Assembly: GCA_015057365.1 (NCBI GenBank) | Contig: SVEN01000007.1 | Span: 1-64,000, forward strand | Origin: Lachnospiraceae bacterium | GTDB taxonomy: Bacteria > Bacillota > Clostridia > Lachnospirales > Lachnospiraceae | Direction of reading: 5' to 3' | DNA length: 64,000 nucleotides | Part shown: positions 43,901-51,583 of the stretch, in pieces | How positions within the stretch are numbered: position 1 is the stretch's first letter | Layout: every line of letters begins with the position of its first letter | The notes under the pieces: generated by a model | Databases searched by the model: none | Told to the model about the DNA's origin: nothing | Seen by the model: the letters and a program-made list of their open reading frames with translations, nothing else | Position numbers and translations under genes: made by a program

Positions 43901-45454
43901 GACAATACCGGTGACAACACTGGAGACAATACCGGCGATAACACAGGAGACAATACCGGAGATAACACTGGAGACAACATAGGTGACAACACTGGTGACA
44001 ACACCGGAGATAACACCGGAGACAATACTGGTGACAACACTGGGGATAACACAGGAGACAATACCGGAGATAACACCGGAGATAACACCGGGGATAACAC
44101 CGGGGATAATACTGGGGATAATACCGGAGACAATACCGGGGATAACACCGGAGACAATACCGGAGATAACACCGGAGATAACACTGGAGACAACACCGGA
44201 GATAATACCGGGGATAACAGTGGAGACAACACCGGAGATAATACCGGCGACAATACCGGAGACAACACCGGGGATAATACCGGCGACAATACCGGAGACA
44301 ACACCAGCGACAACGGTGGAGATAACACCGGCGACAATACCGGAGATAACACTGGAGACAACACCGGAGATAATACCGGGGATAACAGTGGTGACAACAC
44401 CGGAGATAATACCGGCGACAACGGTGGAGATAACACCGGCGACAACACCGGAGACAATACCGGAGATAATACCGGCGACAACACCGGAGATAATACCGGC
44501 GACAACACCGGTGATAACACTGGTGACAATACTGGAGAAAATACCGGAGACAACACCGGGGATAACACTGGCGATAACGGTGGAGACAACACCGAAGACA
44601 ACACTGGCGACAACACCGGCGATAACGGTGGAGACAACAGTGGAGATGATATCACTGGTGGAGACAATACCGGCGAGAACAGTGGAGACAACACTGGAGA
44701 TAACACCGGAGATATTACCAGAGGGGACACTATCACTGGAGGAAATGATACCTCTTCCGATGACGATGCTTCTGACAATACCACCGACAATGAGTCCTCT
44801 TTGGATGAAACGGATACTACAACCGAGTTGCAGGAGGACGAACTGATTCATGGTAACCCGGCTGAGGAAAGTACGGAGAATAGTGAGTTAGATGATCGAT
44901 TGACCGAAAATTCGGAAGAGACCGGTGTCGAGGAGAATGAGCAGATGACGGAAGATTCGACCGATGATGATACGGAGGATGACCTCATGACAGACGTTGA
45001 GTCCGAGGTTCAGCCGTCTGAAGAACCGGAAGATGTTGAATCTGATGATATTGATACAGATGTTGTAGAGCCGATGGAAGATAATCAGCCGACGGAAGAT
45101 AATCAGCCGACGGAAGACAGCCAGCCGACGGAAGACAGTCAGCCGGCGGAAGCTGATCAGTCGACAGAAACCCCTGTCATCGATATCGAAGAGGAAGAAG
45201 TTCCGCTTAGCGATGCAGAAGCAATTGCTAAGGATGCGCTGGGTGAAGAGGAGAACAACGACGAAGAGTATGTGGAAATCGTTGAGGTTGATGCGCCTTT
45301 GGCAGAAGGTCCGGAAAAAGAGGGTGGAGTATCTACCGGCTTAATGGTTACCGGATTCTCCTTATTATTCCTTATTATTGCTCTTATTGTAGGCAGAACT
45401 GTTTACAAGAAAGTAACCGATAAGAAGAATGCCGAGGAAGATGCAGAGAAATAA
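41000..45454 (+). CDS. Giant TGDN tetrapeptide-repeat protein with C-terminal membrane anchor
   Basis: Protein of 1484 residues. ATG 41000 follows AAAGGAG; the longer frame from 40892 runs through the riboswitch and is rejected. Layout: a hydrophilic Asn-rich N-terminus with repeated NGNHYGQNK; a Trp-rich amphipathic segment (about 75-101, WDWITGKIESLWDNFWDWW); about 1,100 residues of TGDN with occasional GGDN, SGDN, TGEN and IGDN variants (about 109-1215); an acidic Asp/Glu/Ser/Thr region with QPTED repeats; and one hydrophobic helix (about 1447-1467) before a basic tail (KKVTDKKNAEEDAEK). No N-terminal signal peptide and no LPxTG motif are visible. The topology is therefore unclear; an outside repeat region with a C-terminal anchor is the likeliest. 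A c-di-GMP aptamer controls it. Likely a surface adhesin, matrix or spacer protein; inference. Confidence 0.85.
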   Translation: MGKENNNGNHYGQNKENNGNNGNHYGQNKDKNKEESLYEEQVTQEEQVSNEQDTDLLGMAASSDNGSSGQGGYQSWQEAYWDWITGKIESLWDNFWDWWRSLFENDDDNTGDNTGDNTGDNTGDNTGDNTGDNTGDNTGDNTGDNTGDNTGDNGGDNTGDNTGDNTGDNTGDNTGDNTGDNTGDNTGDNTGDNTGDNTGDNTGDNTGDNTGDNTGDNSGDNTGDNTGDNTGDNTGDNSGDNTGDNTGDNTGDNTGDNTGDNTGDNTGDNTGDNTGDNGGDNTGDNTGDNTGDNTGENTGDNTGDNTGDNTGDNTGDNTGDNTGDNTGDNTGDNGGDNTGDNTGDNTGDNTGENTGDNTGDNTGDNTGDNTGDNTGDNTGDNTGDNTGDNTGDNTGDNTGDNTGDNTGDNTGDNTGDNTGDNTGDNTGDNTGDNTGDNTGDNTGDNTGDNTGDNTGDNTGDNTGDNTGDNTGDNSGDNTGDNTGDNTGDNTGENTGDNTGDNTGDNTGDNTGDNTGDNTGANTGDNTGDNTGDNTGDNTGDNTGDNTGDNTGENTGDNTGDNTGDNTGDNTGDNTGDNTGDNTGDNTGDNTGDNTGDNTGDNTGDNTGDNTGDNTGDNTGDNTGDNTGDNTGDNTGDNSGDNTGDNSGDNTGDNTGDNTGDNTGDNIGDNTGDNTGDNTGDNTGDNTGDNTGDNTGDNTGDNTGDNTGDNTGDNTGDNTGDNTGDNTGDNTGDNIGDNTGDNTGDNTGDNTGDNTGDNTGDNIGDNTGDNTGGNTGDNTGDNTGDNTGDNTGDNTGGNTGDNTGDNTGDNTGDSTGDNTGDNTGDSTGDNTGDNTGDNTGDNTGDNTGDNTGDNTGDNTGDNTGDNTGDNTGDNIGDNTGDNTGDNTGDNTGDNTGDNTGDNTGDNTGDNTGDNTGDNTGDNTGDNTGDNTGDNTGDNTGENSGDNTGDNTGDNTGDNIGDNTGDNTGDNTGDNTGDNTGDNTGDNTGDNTGDNIGDNTGDNTGDNTGDNTGDNTGDNTGDNTGDNTGDNTGDNTGDNTGDNTGDNTGDNTGDNTGDNTGDNTGDNTGDNTGDNSGDNTGDNTGDNTGDNTGDNTGDNTGDNTSDNGGDNTGDNTGDNTGDNTGDNTGDNSGDNTGDNTGDNGGDNTGDNTGDNTGDNTGDNTGDNTGDNTGDNTGDNTGENTGDNTGDNTGDNGGDNTEDNTGDNTGDNGGDNSGDDITGGDNTGENSGDNTGDNTGDITRGDTITGGNDTSSDDDASDNTTDNESSLDETDTTTELQEDELIHGNPAEESTENSELDDRLTENSEETGVEENEQMTEDSTDDDTEDDLMTDVESEVQPSEEPEDVESDDIDTDVVEPMEDNQPTEDNQPTEDSQPTEDSQPAEADQSTETPVIDIEEEEVPLSDAEAIAKDALGEEENNDEEYVEIVEVDAPLAEGPEKEGGVSTGLMVTGFSLLFLIIALIVGRTVYKKVTDKKNAEEDAEK
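41326..44640 (+). repeat. 12-bp tandem repeat tract encoding TGDN
   Basis: About 3.3 kb of near-perfect 12-bp units with synonymous variation (ACC GGN GAY AAY), roughly 275 units by length. Higher-order copies are present: the 168-bp block starting at 41831 recurs at 41999, and parts of it again near 42430 and 42620. The tract is open in several frames on both strands because the unit contains no stop. Confidence 0.97.
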
Positions 45455-45480
45455 TTCTTTGAGGTATATGAGTTAATACA

Positions 45481-45521
45481 AGCAAGGATGATTGTTTTCA
45501 ATCATCCTTGCTTTCTTTTTG
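45481..45521 (+). terminator. Intrinsic terminator after the TGDN gene
   Basis: A perfect 14-bp stem (45481-45494 with 45499-45512) with a TTTT loop, followed by TTCTTTTTG. Confidence 0.95.
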
Positions 45522-45670
45522 AGAAGAGGGGATTTATATCCCACAGACATTTGGGGATATGTTATGTAAATCTGTGAGTTTCTTTGCGAAATCTCTTCCA
45601 TTTTTCCGACAAATCTGTTATTCTAATACTAGAGAACTATGCGATTCTTTTTCGGAAACGGGTGATGTGA

Positions 45671-46645
45671 TTGCAATTTAGAAAAATAATATACAGTGTT
45701 TTTATATGTTTTTTTGTGGCAGGCTGTACCGGACAGGATACGGAGAGCACGAATCCGACGAAGGTGCCGGAGGTAACGAGTGAGGTTTCCTCGGGGCAAA
45801 TGTCTTTGGGGAAAAACGAACTTCCGGAGAGTCCTACTTTGCCGGATATTTTACGGCCGGAGGCATCCGGTGCTCTGACAGAGGAAACGGACCGGGCGGT
45901 GATTGATTATTCCAATACACCGGACGGTTATGTGATGGCGCGATGGAAAGAAACGCCGGAGAAACGGATTAAGGTGCAGGTAAAAGGGCCGACGACGACT
46001 TATACCTATAATCTGACAAAAGATACTTGGGAGACGTTTCCGTTGTCTGACGGGAACGGTGCTTATCAGATAGCGGTATATGAGAATGTGGAAGGGAGTA
46101 AGTATGCACTGGTGCAGTCGGTATCGGTGGAAGTAGAGTTGAAGGATGAGTTTGCACCGTTTTTACGGCCGAATCAGTATGTGAATTACGCAGATGCGGA
46201 GCAGACTGTGAAAACAGCGGCGCAGTTGACATACGGGAAAGAGACGGAACTTGAAAAAGTACAAGCGGTATATGAGTATGTGGTACAGAACCTGACCTAT
46301 GACAAGGAGTTGGCAGCTATGGTAAGGAGTGGGTATTTGCCTGATTTGGATGGGGTATTGGTGACGAAAAAAGGGATTTGTTTTGATTACGCGGCACTGA
46401 TGACAGGGATGCTTCGTAGTCAGTCCGTGCCGTGTAAATTGGTGGTAGGGTACGCAGGTGAGGTATATCATGCATGGATTAGTGTCTATACAGAGAAAGA
46501 CGGCTGGATTGACGGTGTGATTTATTTTGACGGTGCTGCATGGAAACGTATGGATCCGACCTTTGCTTCTTCCGGGAATCAAAGTGATGAGATTATGGAC
46601 TATATCGGAGACGGTACGAACTATAAAGAAAAATATCTGTATTGA
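45671..46645 (+). CDS. Transglutaminase-like lipoprotein
   Basis: Protein of 324 residues starting at TTG 45671 after GGTGATG. A lipoprotein signal (VFICFFVAGC) gives acyl-Cys19. The C-terminal half is a transglutaminase/protease-like core with a full triad: Cys237 (KGICFDYAALM), His267 (VYHAWISV) and Asp295 (KRMDPTF). Such surface enzymes may crosslink or cleave cell-envelope proteins. Its stop overlaps the frame of the pilus gene that follows, so it appears to be the first gene of the pilus operon. A role in maturing or anchoring pilus or surface proteins is inference. Confidence 0.87.
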   Translation: MQFRKIIYSVFICFFVAGCTGQDTESTNPTKVPEVTSEVSSGQMSLGKNELPESPTLPDILRPEASGALTEETDRAVIDYSNTPDGYVMARWKETPEKRIKVQVKGPTTTYTYNLTKDTWETFPLSDGNGAYQIAVYENVEGSKYALVQSVSVEVELKDEFAPFLRPNQYVNYADAEQTVKTAAQLTYGKETELEKVQAVYEYVVQNLTYDKELAAMVRSGYLPDLDGVLVTKKGICFDYAALMTGMLRSQSVPCKLVVGYAGEVYHAWISVYTEKDGWIDGVIYFDGAAWKRMDPTFASSGNQSDEIMDYIGDGTNYKEKYLY

Positions 46646-46656
46646 GGTGGTTTTGT

Positions 46657-47697
46657 ATGAGACAACTGACAAATCAGGAAATTTCTTCGTTTTGTGAACG
46701 GATGGAATGGCTGATTCATTCCGGGGTGGGTGTTGGAGAAGCGTTTCGCCTGACAGCGGAAGATGAAACAGACAGCGCGTTAAAAGCAGTGTTGTTGCAG
46801 GCTGCGGAGCGTGTGGATAACGGAACATTTGTGTCGGAGACGTTAAAAGGAACCGGTTGTTTTCCGGGACATGTATGCGGAGTCCTTGCCGCGGGTGAGA
46901 AAACGGGACGTTTAGAGGAATCGTTTCGAGCGCTTAAGATATATTACGAAGGGAAAGAACAAACAGACAGACGTATTAAAAGAGCGTTGTTTCAGCCGAT
47001 TTTTTTACTGTTGTTACTGATGGTGGTACTTGGAATTCTGTTGGTGTATGTGATACCGACATTTCAGTCCGTGTATGCTTCTTTGGGGGGCAGTATGACC
47101 GGTGTGGCAGGGGGGCTGCTTCAAGTCGGTCTTTGGCTGAGACGGTGGATTTGGATTGGATATATTCCGGTTGGGGTTGTTTTATTGACAGCATTGTTGG
47201 TTTCTATAAATGCATCTTTTCGGGAAAAGGTAGTGGGCCTTGTTAATAAATGGAGCGGTGACCGAGGCATAATGCGGAAAGAAAATGATGCAGCCATTGC
47301 GCAGGTATTGGCCATGGGACTGGGAAGCGGATTGCCTTTGGAGGATACGATGGCATTGGCAGCAGAGGTGATGACGGATGTGCCCCGGGCAAAGAAACGT
47401 TGCCTGCTGTGTAAGGAGGCGTTGGTTGGTGGAATTCCGTTATTGGACGCCTTAAAGCAATCGGAAATACTGCCGCAGTCGGCGTGTCGTCTGCTGAGTA
47501 TAGGAATGCAGGGGGGAAACGGAGATGTGGTGATGAGGGAAATTGCCGCAAAGCTTTCGGAGGAGGCGGAAGAAGCGCTTGCAAACAAAGTAGACAGAGT
47601 AGAACCGGCTCTTGTGCTGACGGTATCGATTTTGGTAGGAGCTATTTTGTTGATGGTTATGTTGCCGTTAATGAATATTATGGAAACAATCGGGTGA
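46657..47697 (+). CDS. Type IV pilus/type II secretion inner-membrane platform protein (PilC/GspF)
   Basis: Protein of 346 residues. ATG 46657 follows GAGGTGG. Two copies of the GspF cytoplasmic domain (EISSFCERMEWLIHSGVGVGEA..., and later AIAQVLAMGLGSGLPLEDTM) are each followed by hydrophobic segments; FLLLLLMVVLGILLVYVIPTFQS and VLTVSILVGAILLMVMLPLMNIMETIG are characteristic. It is the platform on which pilus ATPases act. Slightly short for PilC but complete in domain layout. Confidence 0.9.
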   Translation: MRQLTNQEISSFCERMEWLIHSGVGVGEAFRLTAEDETDSALKAVLLQAAERVDNGTFVSETLKGTGCFPGHVCGVLAAGEKTGRLEESFRALKIYYEGKEQTDRRIKRALFQPIFLLLLLMVVLGILLVYVIPTFQSVYASLGGSMTGVAGGLLQVGLWLRRWIWIGYIPVGVVLLTALLVSINASFREKVVGLVNKWSGDRGIMRKENDAAIAQVLAMGLGSGLPLEDTMALAAEVMTDVPRAKKRCLLCKEALVGGIPLLDALKQSEILPQSACRLLSIGMQGGNGDVVMREIAAKLSEEAEEALANKVDRVEPALVLTVSILVGAILLMVMLPLMNIMETIG

Positions 47698-47701
47698 TAG
47701 A

Positions 47702-48031
47702 ATGAAGAAGAAACGGAGCGGATACATAAAAGCAATTGCAGTTATTTTCGCGTGTATCGGTGTTTTGTCGGTATTTGCGATCTCGATTTCCAATTTGAAG
47801 AAGGGAAACCGGGAGGAAGAGAAAAAACAACTGGAGGAAGCAATACGGCGAAGTGTGGTAACCTGTTATGCAATAGAAGGTGCATATCCGCCGGATTTTG
47901 CTTATGTGAAGGAAAAGTACGGTATTTTGGTGGATGAGACCCGCTATGTGGTAGTATATGACGCGTTTGCGGAGAATCTTATGCCGGATATCACGGTATT
48001 GGAAAGGGATTATGAAAAAGGGAACGAGTAA
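47702..48031 (+). CDS. Small pseudopilin-like membrane protein
   Basis: Protein of 109 residues. An N-terminal basic stretch and one hydrophobic helix (about 10-30) are followed by EEAIRRSVVTCYAIEGAYPPDF, a pattern recalling GspG-like pseudopilins. The canonical prepilin cleavage motif (G-F-x-x-x-E) is not present. Overlaps the next gene by 20 bp. Confidence 0.6.
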   Translation: MKKKRSGYIKAIAVIFACIGVLSVFAISISNLKKGNREEEKKQLEEAIRRSVVTCYAIEGAYPPDFAYVKEKYGILVDETRYVVVYDAFAENLMPDITVLERDYEKGNE

Positions 48032-48509
48032 TCAGACGGAAAAAGCGCTTACGCTGGTGTTGTTTCTTGTGCTCGCGGTATGTATGGTTCTGGTGCTTTT
48101 GACTGGGACAAAGGTTTACAAGCGGTTGACGGAACGTGGGAAGGACTCCTATGAGAATCGTACGGTTCCGCTCTATATTGCGACCAAAGTGAGACAGGCA
48201 GACTGTGACGGCGGAGTAACAACGGAACAAAGCAAAGGAATTCCGGTATTGCGATTAAGTGAGACAATTGACGGCACCGCATATATAACCCGGATTTATT
48301 GTTACGATGGTTATGTGAGGGAAATGTTTACCGCAGAAGAGACTTCTTTTAACCCGGAGGCCGGAGAACGGATTTTGCCGGCGGAAGAGGTAGATTTTTT
48401 GTTGGTGGACGGTTGTCTGCATATTACTGTAGAACAGGCGAACGGAACCACCTCAGAGCAATTGCTGACCTTACGAAGTGTCGGAAGGGAGGCCGGAGAT
48501 GAAGAATAA
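48012..48509 (+). CDS. DUF4860-like pilus-associated protein
   Basis: Protein of 165 residues; ATG 48012 lies inside the end of the preceding gene after GGAAAGGGAT. One N-terminal membrane helix (ALTLVLFLVLAVCMVLVLL) and an extracytoplasmic region with YIATKVRQADCDGG resemble DUF4860 proteins found in clostridial pilus operons. Probably a minor pilin-like component; inference. Confidence 0.65.
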   Translation: MKKGTSNQTEKALTLVLFLVLAVCMVLVLLTGTKVYKRLTERGKDSYENRTVPLYIATKVRQADCDGGVTTEQSKGIPVLRLSETIDGTAYITRIYCYDGYVREMFTAEETSFNPEAGERILPAEEVDFLLVDGCLHITVEQANGTTSEQLLTLRSVGREAGDEE

Positions 48510-48930
48510 GTCGACGTTGGTGATGATTGAGTATATCGTGATGTTGCTGGTGTTTGTATTGTCGACAACAGTATGTATACGGATGTTTGTATTGTCGGAA
48601 CAGCTGTCACGAAAGTATGAGGCAACAGACCGGGCGGTACTTGTAGCGCAAAATATTGCAGAAGGAATGAAAACACACGGAATTGAAGATTTTTTCTCGG
48701 AAGAGAAAACGGTACAAACCGCTGAAAATACCGGATGTGTGTTTTATGACAAGAATTGGAAAGTGACAGAGGAGGCAACCGCAGAATTTGTGGCGGAAGT
48801 GAATTGGAAAGAAACCGGACTTTTGTTTCGGGCAGAGATTATTGTTTCCAAAGCGAAGGGGACGGAATTGTTTCGATTGCCGGTAGCCGGACAGAAAGAA
48901 ACGGAGGTGGCAATGAATGAAACGAACTGA
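48499..48930 (+). CDS. Minor pilin-like protein
   Basis: Protein of 143 residues; ATG 48499 follows GGGAGG and overlaps the previous gene by 11 bp. N-terminal helix MIEYIVMLLVFVLSTTVCIRMFV, then AVLVAQNIAEGMKTHG and a beta-rich tail. The Glu near the start of the helix (IEY) is compatible with a pilin Glu5, but the cleavage Gly is missing. Confidence 0.6.
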   Translation: MKNKSTLVMIEYIVMLLVFVLSTTVCIRMFVLSEQLSRKYEATDRAVLVAQNIAEGMKTHGIEDFFSEEKTVQTAENTGCVFYDKNWKVTEEATAEFVAEVNWKETGLLFRAEIIVSKAKGTELFRLPVAGQKETEVAMNETN

Positions 48931-49315
48931 TGCGCCTCCGGCGGTGGGCGGAAGCTCACTGCTTGTGATTTTCATTGTGTTGTGTCTGGTGGTGTTTGCC
49001 ATGTTGAGTCTTTCTTCGGTACAGGCGGACGGACGTCTTAGTACGGCATCTGCGGAGGCGGTACGTGCCTATTATGCGGCAGATTGTGAGGCGGAAACCA
49101 TATTGGCAAAACTGCGGCAGGGAATTGTGCCGGAAGGAGTACAAGTATCGGGAAACAGGTATCTGTATGAATGCCCGGTTTCCGAGACACAAAAACTGGA
49201 GGTAGAGGTAGAGATAAACGGAGAAGCTTACCGTGTGTTGCGATGGCAGACGGAAGCTACGGTAGTGTGGGAAGAAAAGGATTCGTTAAACTTATGGGAC
49301 GGAACTACAGAGTAA
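48917..49315 (+). CDS. PilX-like minor pilin
   Basis: Protein of 132 residues overlapping the upstream gene by 14 bp. VGGSSLLVIFIVLCLVVFAML is a membrane helix with a Gly-Gly just before it, and AVRAYYAADCEAETILAKL follows, as in PilX-type minor pilins. The Glu5 of typical pilins is not present. Confidence 0.6.
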   Translation: MKRTDAPPAVGGSSLLVIFIVLCLVVFAMLSLSSVQADGRLSTASAEAVRAYYAADCEAETILAKLRQGIVPEGVQVSGNRYLYECPVSETQKLEVEVEINGEAYRVLRWQTEATVVWEEKDSLNLWDGTTE

Positions 49316-49334
49316 AAGAAACGGAGGAAATAAA

Positions 49335-50390
49335 ATGCAGGTGACGGAGTTTTTAAAACGTGCAGTAGAAGATAACGCATCGGATTTATTTATTTTAGCA
49401 GGCAGTCCGGTTCTTGAGAAAAAAGACAGACATATCGTTGCGTTAACGGACCGGCATATGTTACCGGAGGAAACAAAGCAGCTGATTTGGGAGATTTATT
49501 CCTTGGCAGAAAGAGGGAGAGGAATCTACGAGAAAACCGGTGACGATGATTTCTCCTTTGCGATTGCGGGATTGGCCCGTTTTCGTGTGAACGCGTATCG
49601 ACAGAGAGGATCTTTGGCGGCCGTAATTCGAGTGGTGGCATTTGATATTCCGGATTGGAACAAGCTACAAATTCCGGAAGAAATTATGAAACTGGCAAAT
49701 TTGGCAGACGGTCTGATTCTTGTTACGGGAACCGCAGGAAGCGGAAAATCAACGACACAAGCGTGCCTGATTGATCGTATTAACGATACGAAGGAGGCAC
49801 ATATTGTAACGTTGGAGGACCCGATTGAATATTTGCATACCCATAAAAGGAGTATTATCAGTCAGAGAGAGATTTCTATTGATACGGAGGATTATATTTC
49901 GGCACTTCGTGCGTGTCTGCGTCAGGCTCCGGATGTGATTTTAATGGGAGAAATGCGTGATGCGGAGACCATTCGCACGGCTATGACAGCGGCAGAGACG
50001 GGACATCTGGTTATCGGAACGTTGCATACAAAAGGAGCGGTAAATACGATTGACCGTATTCTGGACTCCTTCCCTAGTGAGCAGCAGGCACAGGTACGGG
50101 TGCAGCTTAGCATGGTGCTTCGTACCGTGGTGTCGCAGCAATTGGTACCGGGTGTGGATGATAGTCTGATACCGGCATTTGAGATTATGCATGCGGATCA
50201 TGCAATCCGAAATATGATTCGTGATAATAAGAGCCACCAGATTACCAACGCCATGATTGCCGGCGGAGAGGATGGAATGGTGACGATGGACCAGTATTTA
50301 TTGCGTTTGTATCAAGAAGAAAAAATAAGCAAAGAAGTATTGCTGGATTACTGTGATAATTCGGAATCGGTAAAGAAAAGAATCCGGTAA
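49335..50390 (+). CDS. pilT: Type IV pilus retraction ATPase PilT
   Basis: Hexameric ATPase that depolymerises pili. Of 351 residues. Walker A GTAGSGKST (132-140), the Asp box, Walker B ILMGEMRD, the His box GHLVIGTLHTK, and the C-terminal AIRNMIRDNK, equivalent to the AIRNLIRE motif that distinguishes PilT from PilB. Good RBS (GGAGG). Last gene of the pilus set. No PilB/extension ATPase, prepilin peptidase or major pilin is found in the window. Confidence 0.96.
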   Translation: MQVTEFLKRAVEDNASDLFILAGSPVLEKKDRHIVALTDRHMLPEETKQLIWEIYSLAERGRGIYEKTGDDDFSFAIAGLARFRVNAYRQRGSLAAVIRVVAFDIPDWNKLQIPEEIMKLANLADGLILVTGTAGSGKSTTQACLIDRINDTKEAHIVTLEDPIEYLHTHKRSIISQREISIDTEDYISALRACLRQAPDVILMGEMRDAETIRTAMTAAETGHLVIGTLHTKGAVNTIDRILDSFPSEQQAQVRVQLSMVLRTVVSQQLVPGVDDSLIPAFEIMHADHAIRNMIRDNKSHQITNAMIAGGEDGMVTMDQYLLRLYQEEKISKEVLLDYCDNSESVKKRIR

Positions 50391-50490
50391 TTTTGACACA
50401 TGATTTCTCTTTTGTCCTCATAGTATGTAGAGAATATACCTGTCTGGCCCGTGGAAACGCGGTGCGGCATGAGGAATCGGAGGAGATATT

Positions 50491-51486
50491 GTGGAGGAAA
50501 AGAGTCTTGAATTTTTTGAAAAATATGATATTACGGTAACCGGCATCGCAAGGACCCGGGGCGCGTTTCGCATCGATACCGAGCGGGGGCCGAAGTTACT
50601 GTTGCCATATAGCGGAAGCGAAGCGAGGGCAGTGTTTGAACAGGGACTGCTGACCTGTCTTAAGGAGCGGGGATTTTTCGTGGACGGATATGTGGCAAAC
50701 AAGGAAGGCGCCTACGTAACAAGGGATGAGTACGAGGAGCCTTTTTTGATGAAGGATTGGTATTACGGTGAGGAGTGCAACGTAAGAAAGACGGACCAGG
50801 CGCTCCTTGCGGTGCGACATTTGGCGGCATTGCATAACGCGCTTGTCGGTGTAGATGTATCGGCGGAGGAGCTGCCGGGTGCGGTGCAAAAAAGCCTGCC
50901 GGAGCTGTTTGAGAAGCGCAACCGGGAGCTGCGCCGGGTACGGGCATTTATTCGGGAGAAAAAGCGGAAGGCCTACTTTGAAACGGTGTATATTAATACC
51001 TTTTCTGAATTTTATGAAAAGGCAGAGGCAGCACTTGCGGGGGCAAAGGAGCGCGGATGTACGGAAACGCTGGCAGCGGCACTGGCAGAGGGAAGAGCCT
51101 GTCACGGTACCTATACCCACCACAATCTTCTGGTGCTTCACGACGGAAGCTTTGCTACGGTGAATTTTGATAAGGCCTGCCTCGGGGTACAGATTGCGGA
51201 TTTTTATTTGTTTTTCCGGAAACTGATGGAGAAAACCGGCTGGGACAGGGGGCTGGCGGATCGACTGATGGAAGCGTATACGTCGGTAAGAAAGGTGGAG
51301 AAAGCAGAATGGCAAGTGTTTTATCTGTTACTTTCTTACCCGGAGAAGTTCTGGAAAATCACCAACAGCTACCATAACGGCAAGAAATCCTGGATACCGC
51401 AAAAAACCACGGAAAAGCTTCTGGCGGTAAAGGAACAGGAGAAGGAAAAAGAGGAGTTGCTTGCAGATGTAGCAGGGTGGTGCTAA
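50491..51486 (+). CDS. CotS-family spore coat-like kinase homologue
   Basis: Protein of 331 residues, start GTG 50491 after GGAGGAG. A protein-kinase-like (aminoglycoside-phosphotransferase fold) protein of the CotS/YsxE type: MKDWYYGEECNVRKTDQALL, the catalytic-loop equivalent CHGTYTHHNLLV, and the region VNFDKACLGVQIADFYLFFR. Members are spore coat components in Bacillus and Clostridia. The HGD catalytic Asp is replaced by HHN in this copy, so activity is uncertain. Confidence 0.85.
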   Translation: MEEKSLEFFEKYDITVTGIARTRGAFRIDTERGPKLLLPYSGSEARAVFEQGLLTCLKERGFFVDGYVANKEGAYVTRDEYEEPFLMKDWYYGEECNVRKTDQALLAVRHLAALHNALVGVDVSAEELPGAVQKSLPELFEKRNRELRRVRAFIREKKRKAYFETVYINTFSEFYEKAEAALAGAKERGCTETLAAALAEGRACHGTYTHHNLLVLHDGSFATVNFDKACLGVQIADFYLFFRKLMEKTGWDRGLADRLMEAYTSVRKVEKAEWQVFYLLLSYPEKFWKITNSYHNGKKSWIPQKTTEKLLAVKEQEKEKEELLADVAGWC

Positions 51487-51583
51487 GAATGTATGGGACT
51501 GCAGGCTCATTGACAGATTATGGAAGATTCGATATAGTATTCTGATAAGACAATAGATTCAAAAGAGGGAGAAGGAGTGTAAT

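Noticed and set aside
41326-44640. Tandem repeat array taken as CRISPR
   Set aside because: Units are 12 bp, contiguous and in frame with a protein; there are no unique spacers and no cas genes.
41236-44851. Very long antisense and alternate-frame ORFs across the TGDN tract
   Set aside because: The 12-bp repeat contains no stop codon in several frames, so long ORFs arise automatically; the products are monotonous (for example SPVLSPVL) and have no start context of their own.
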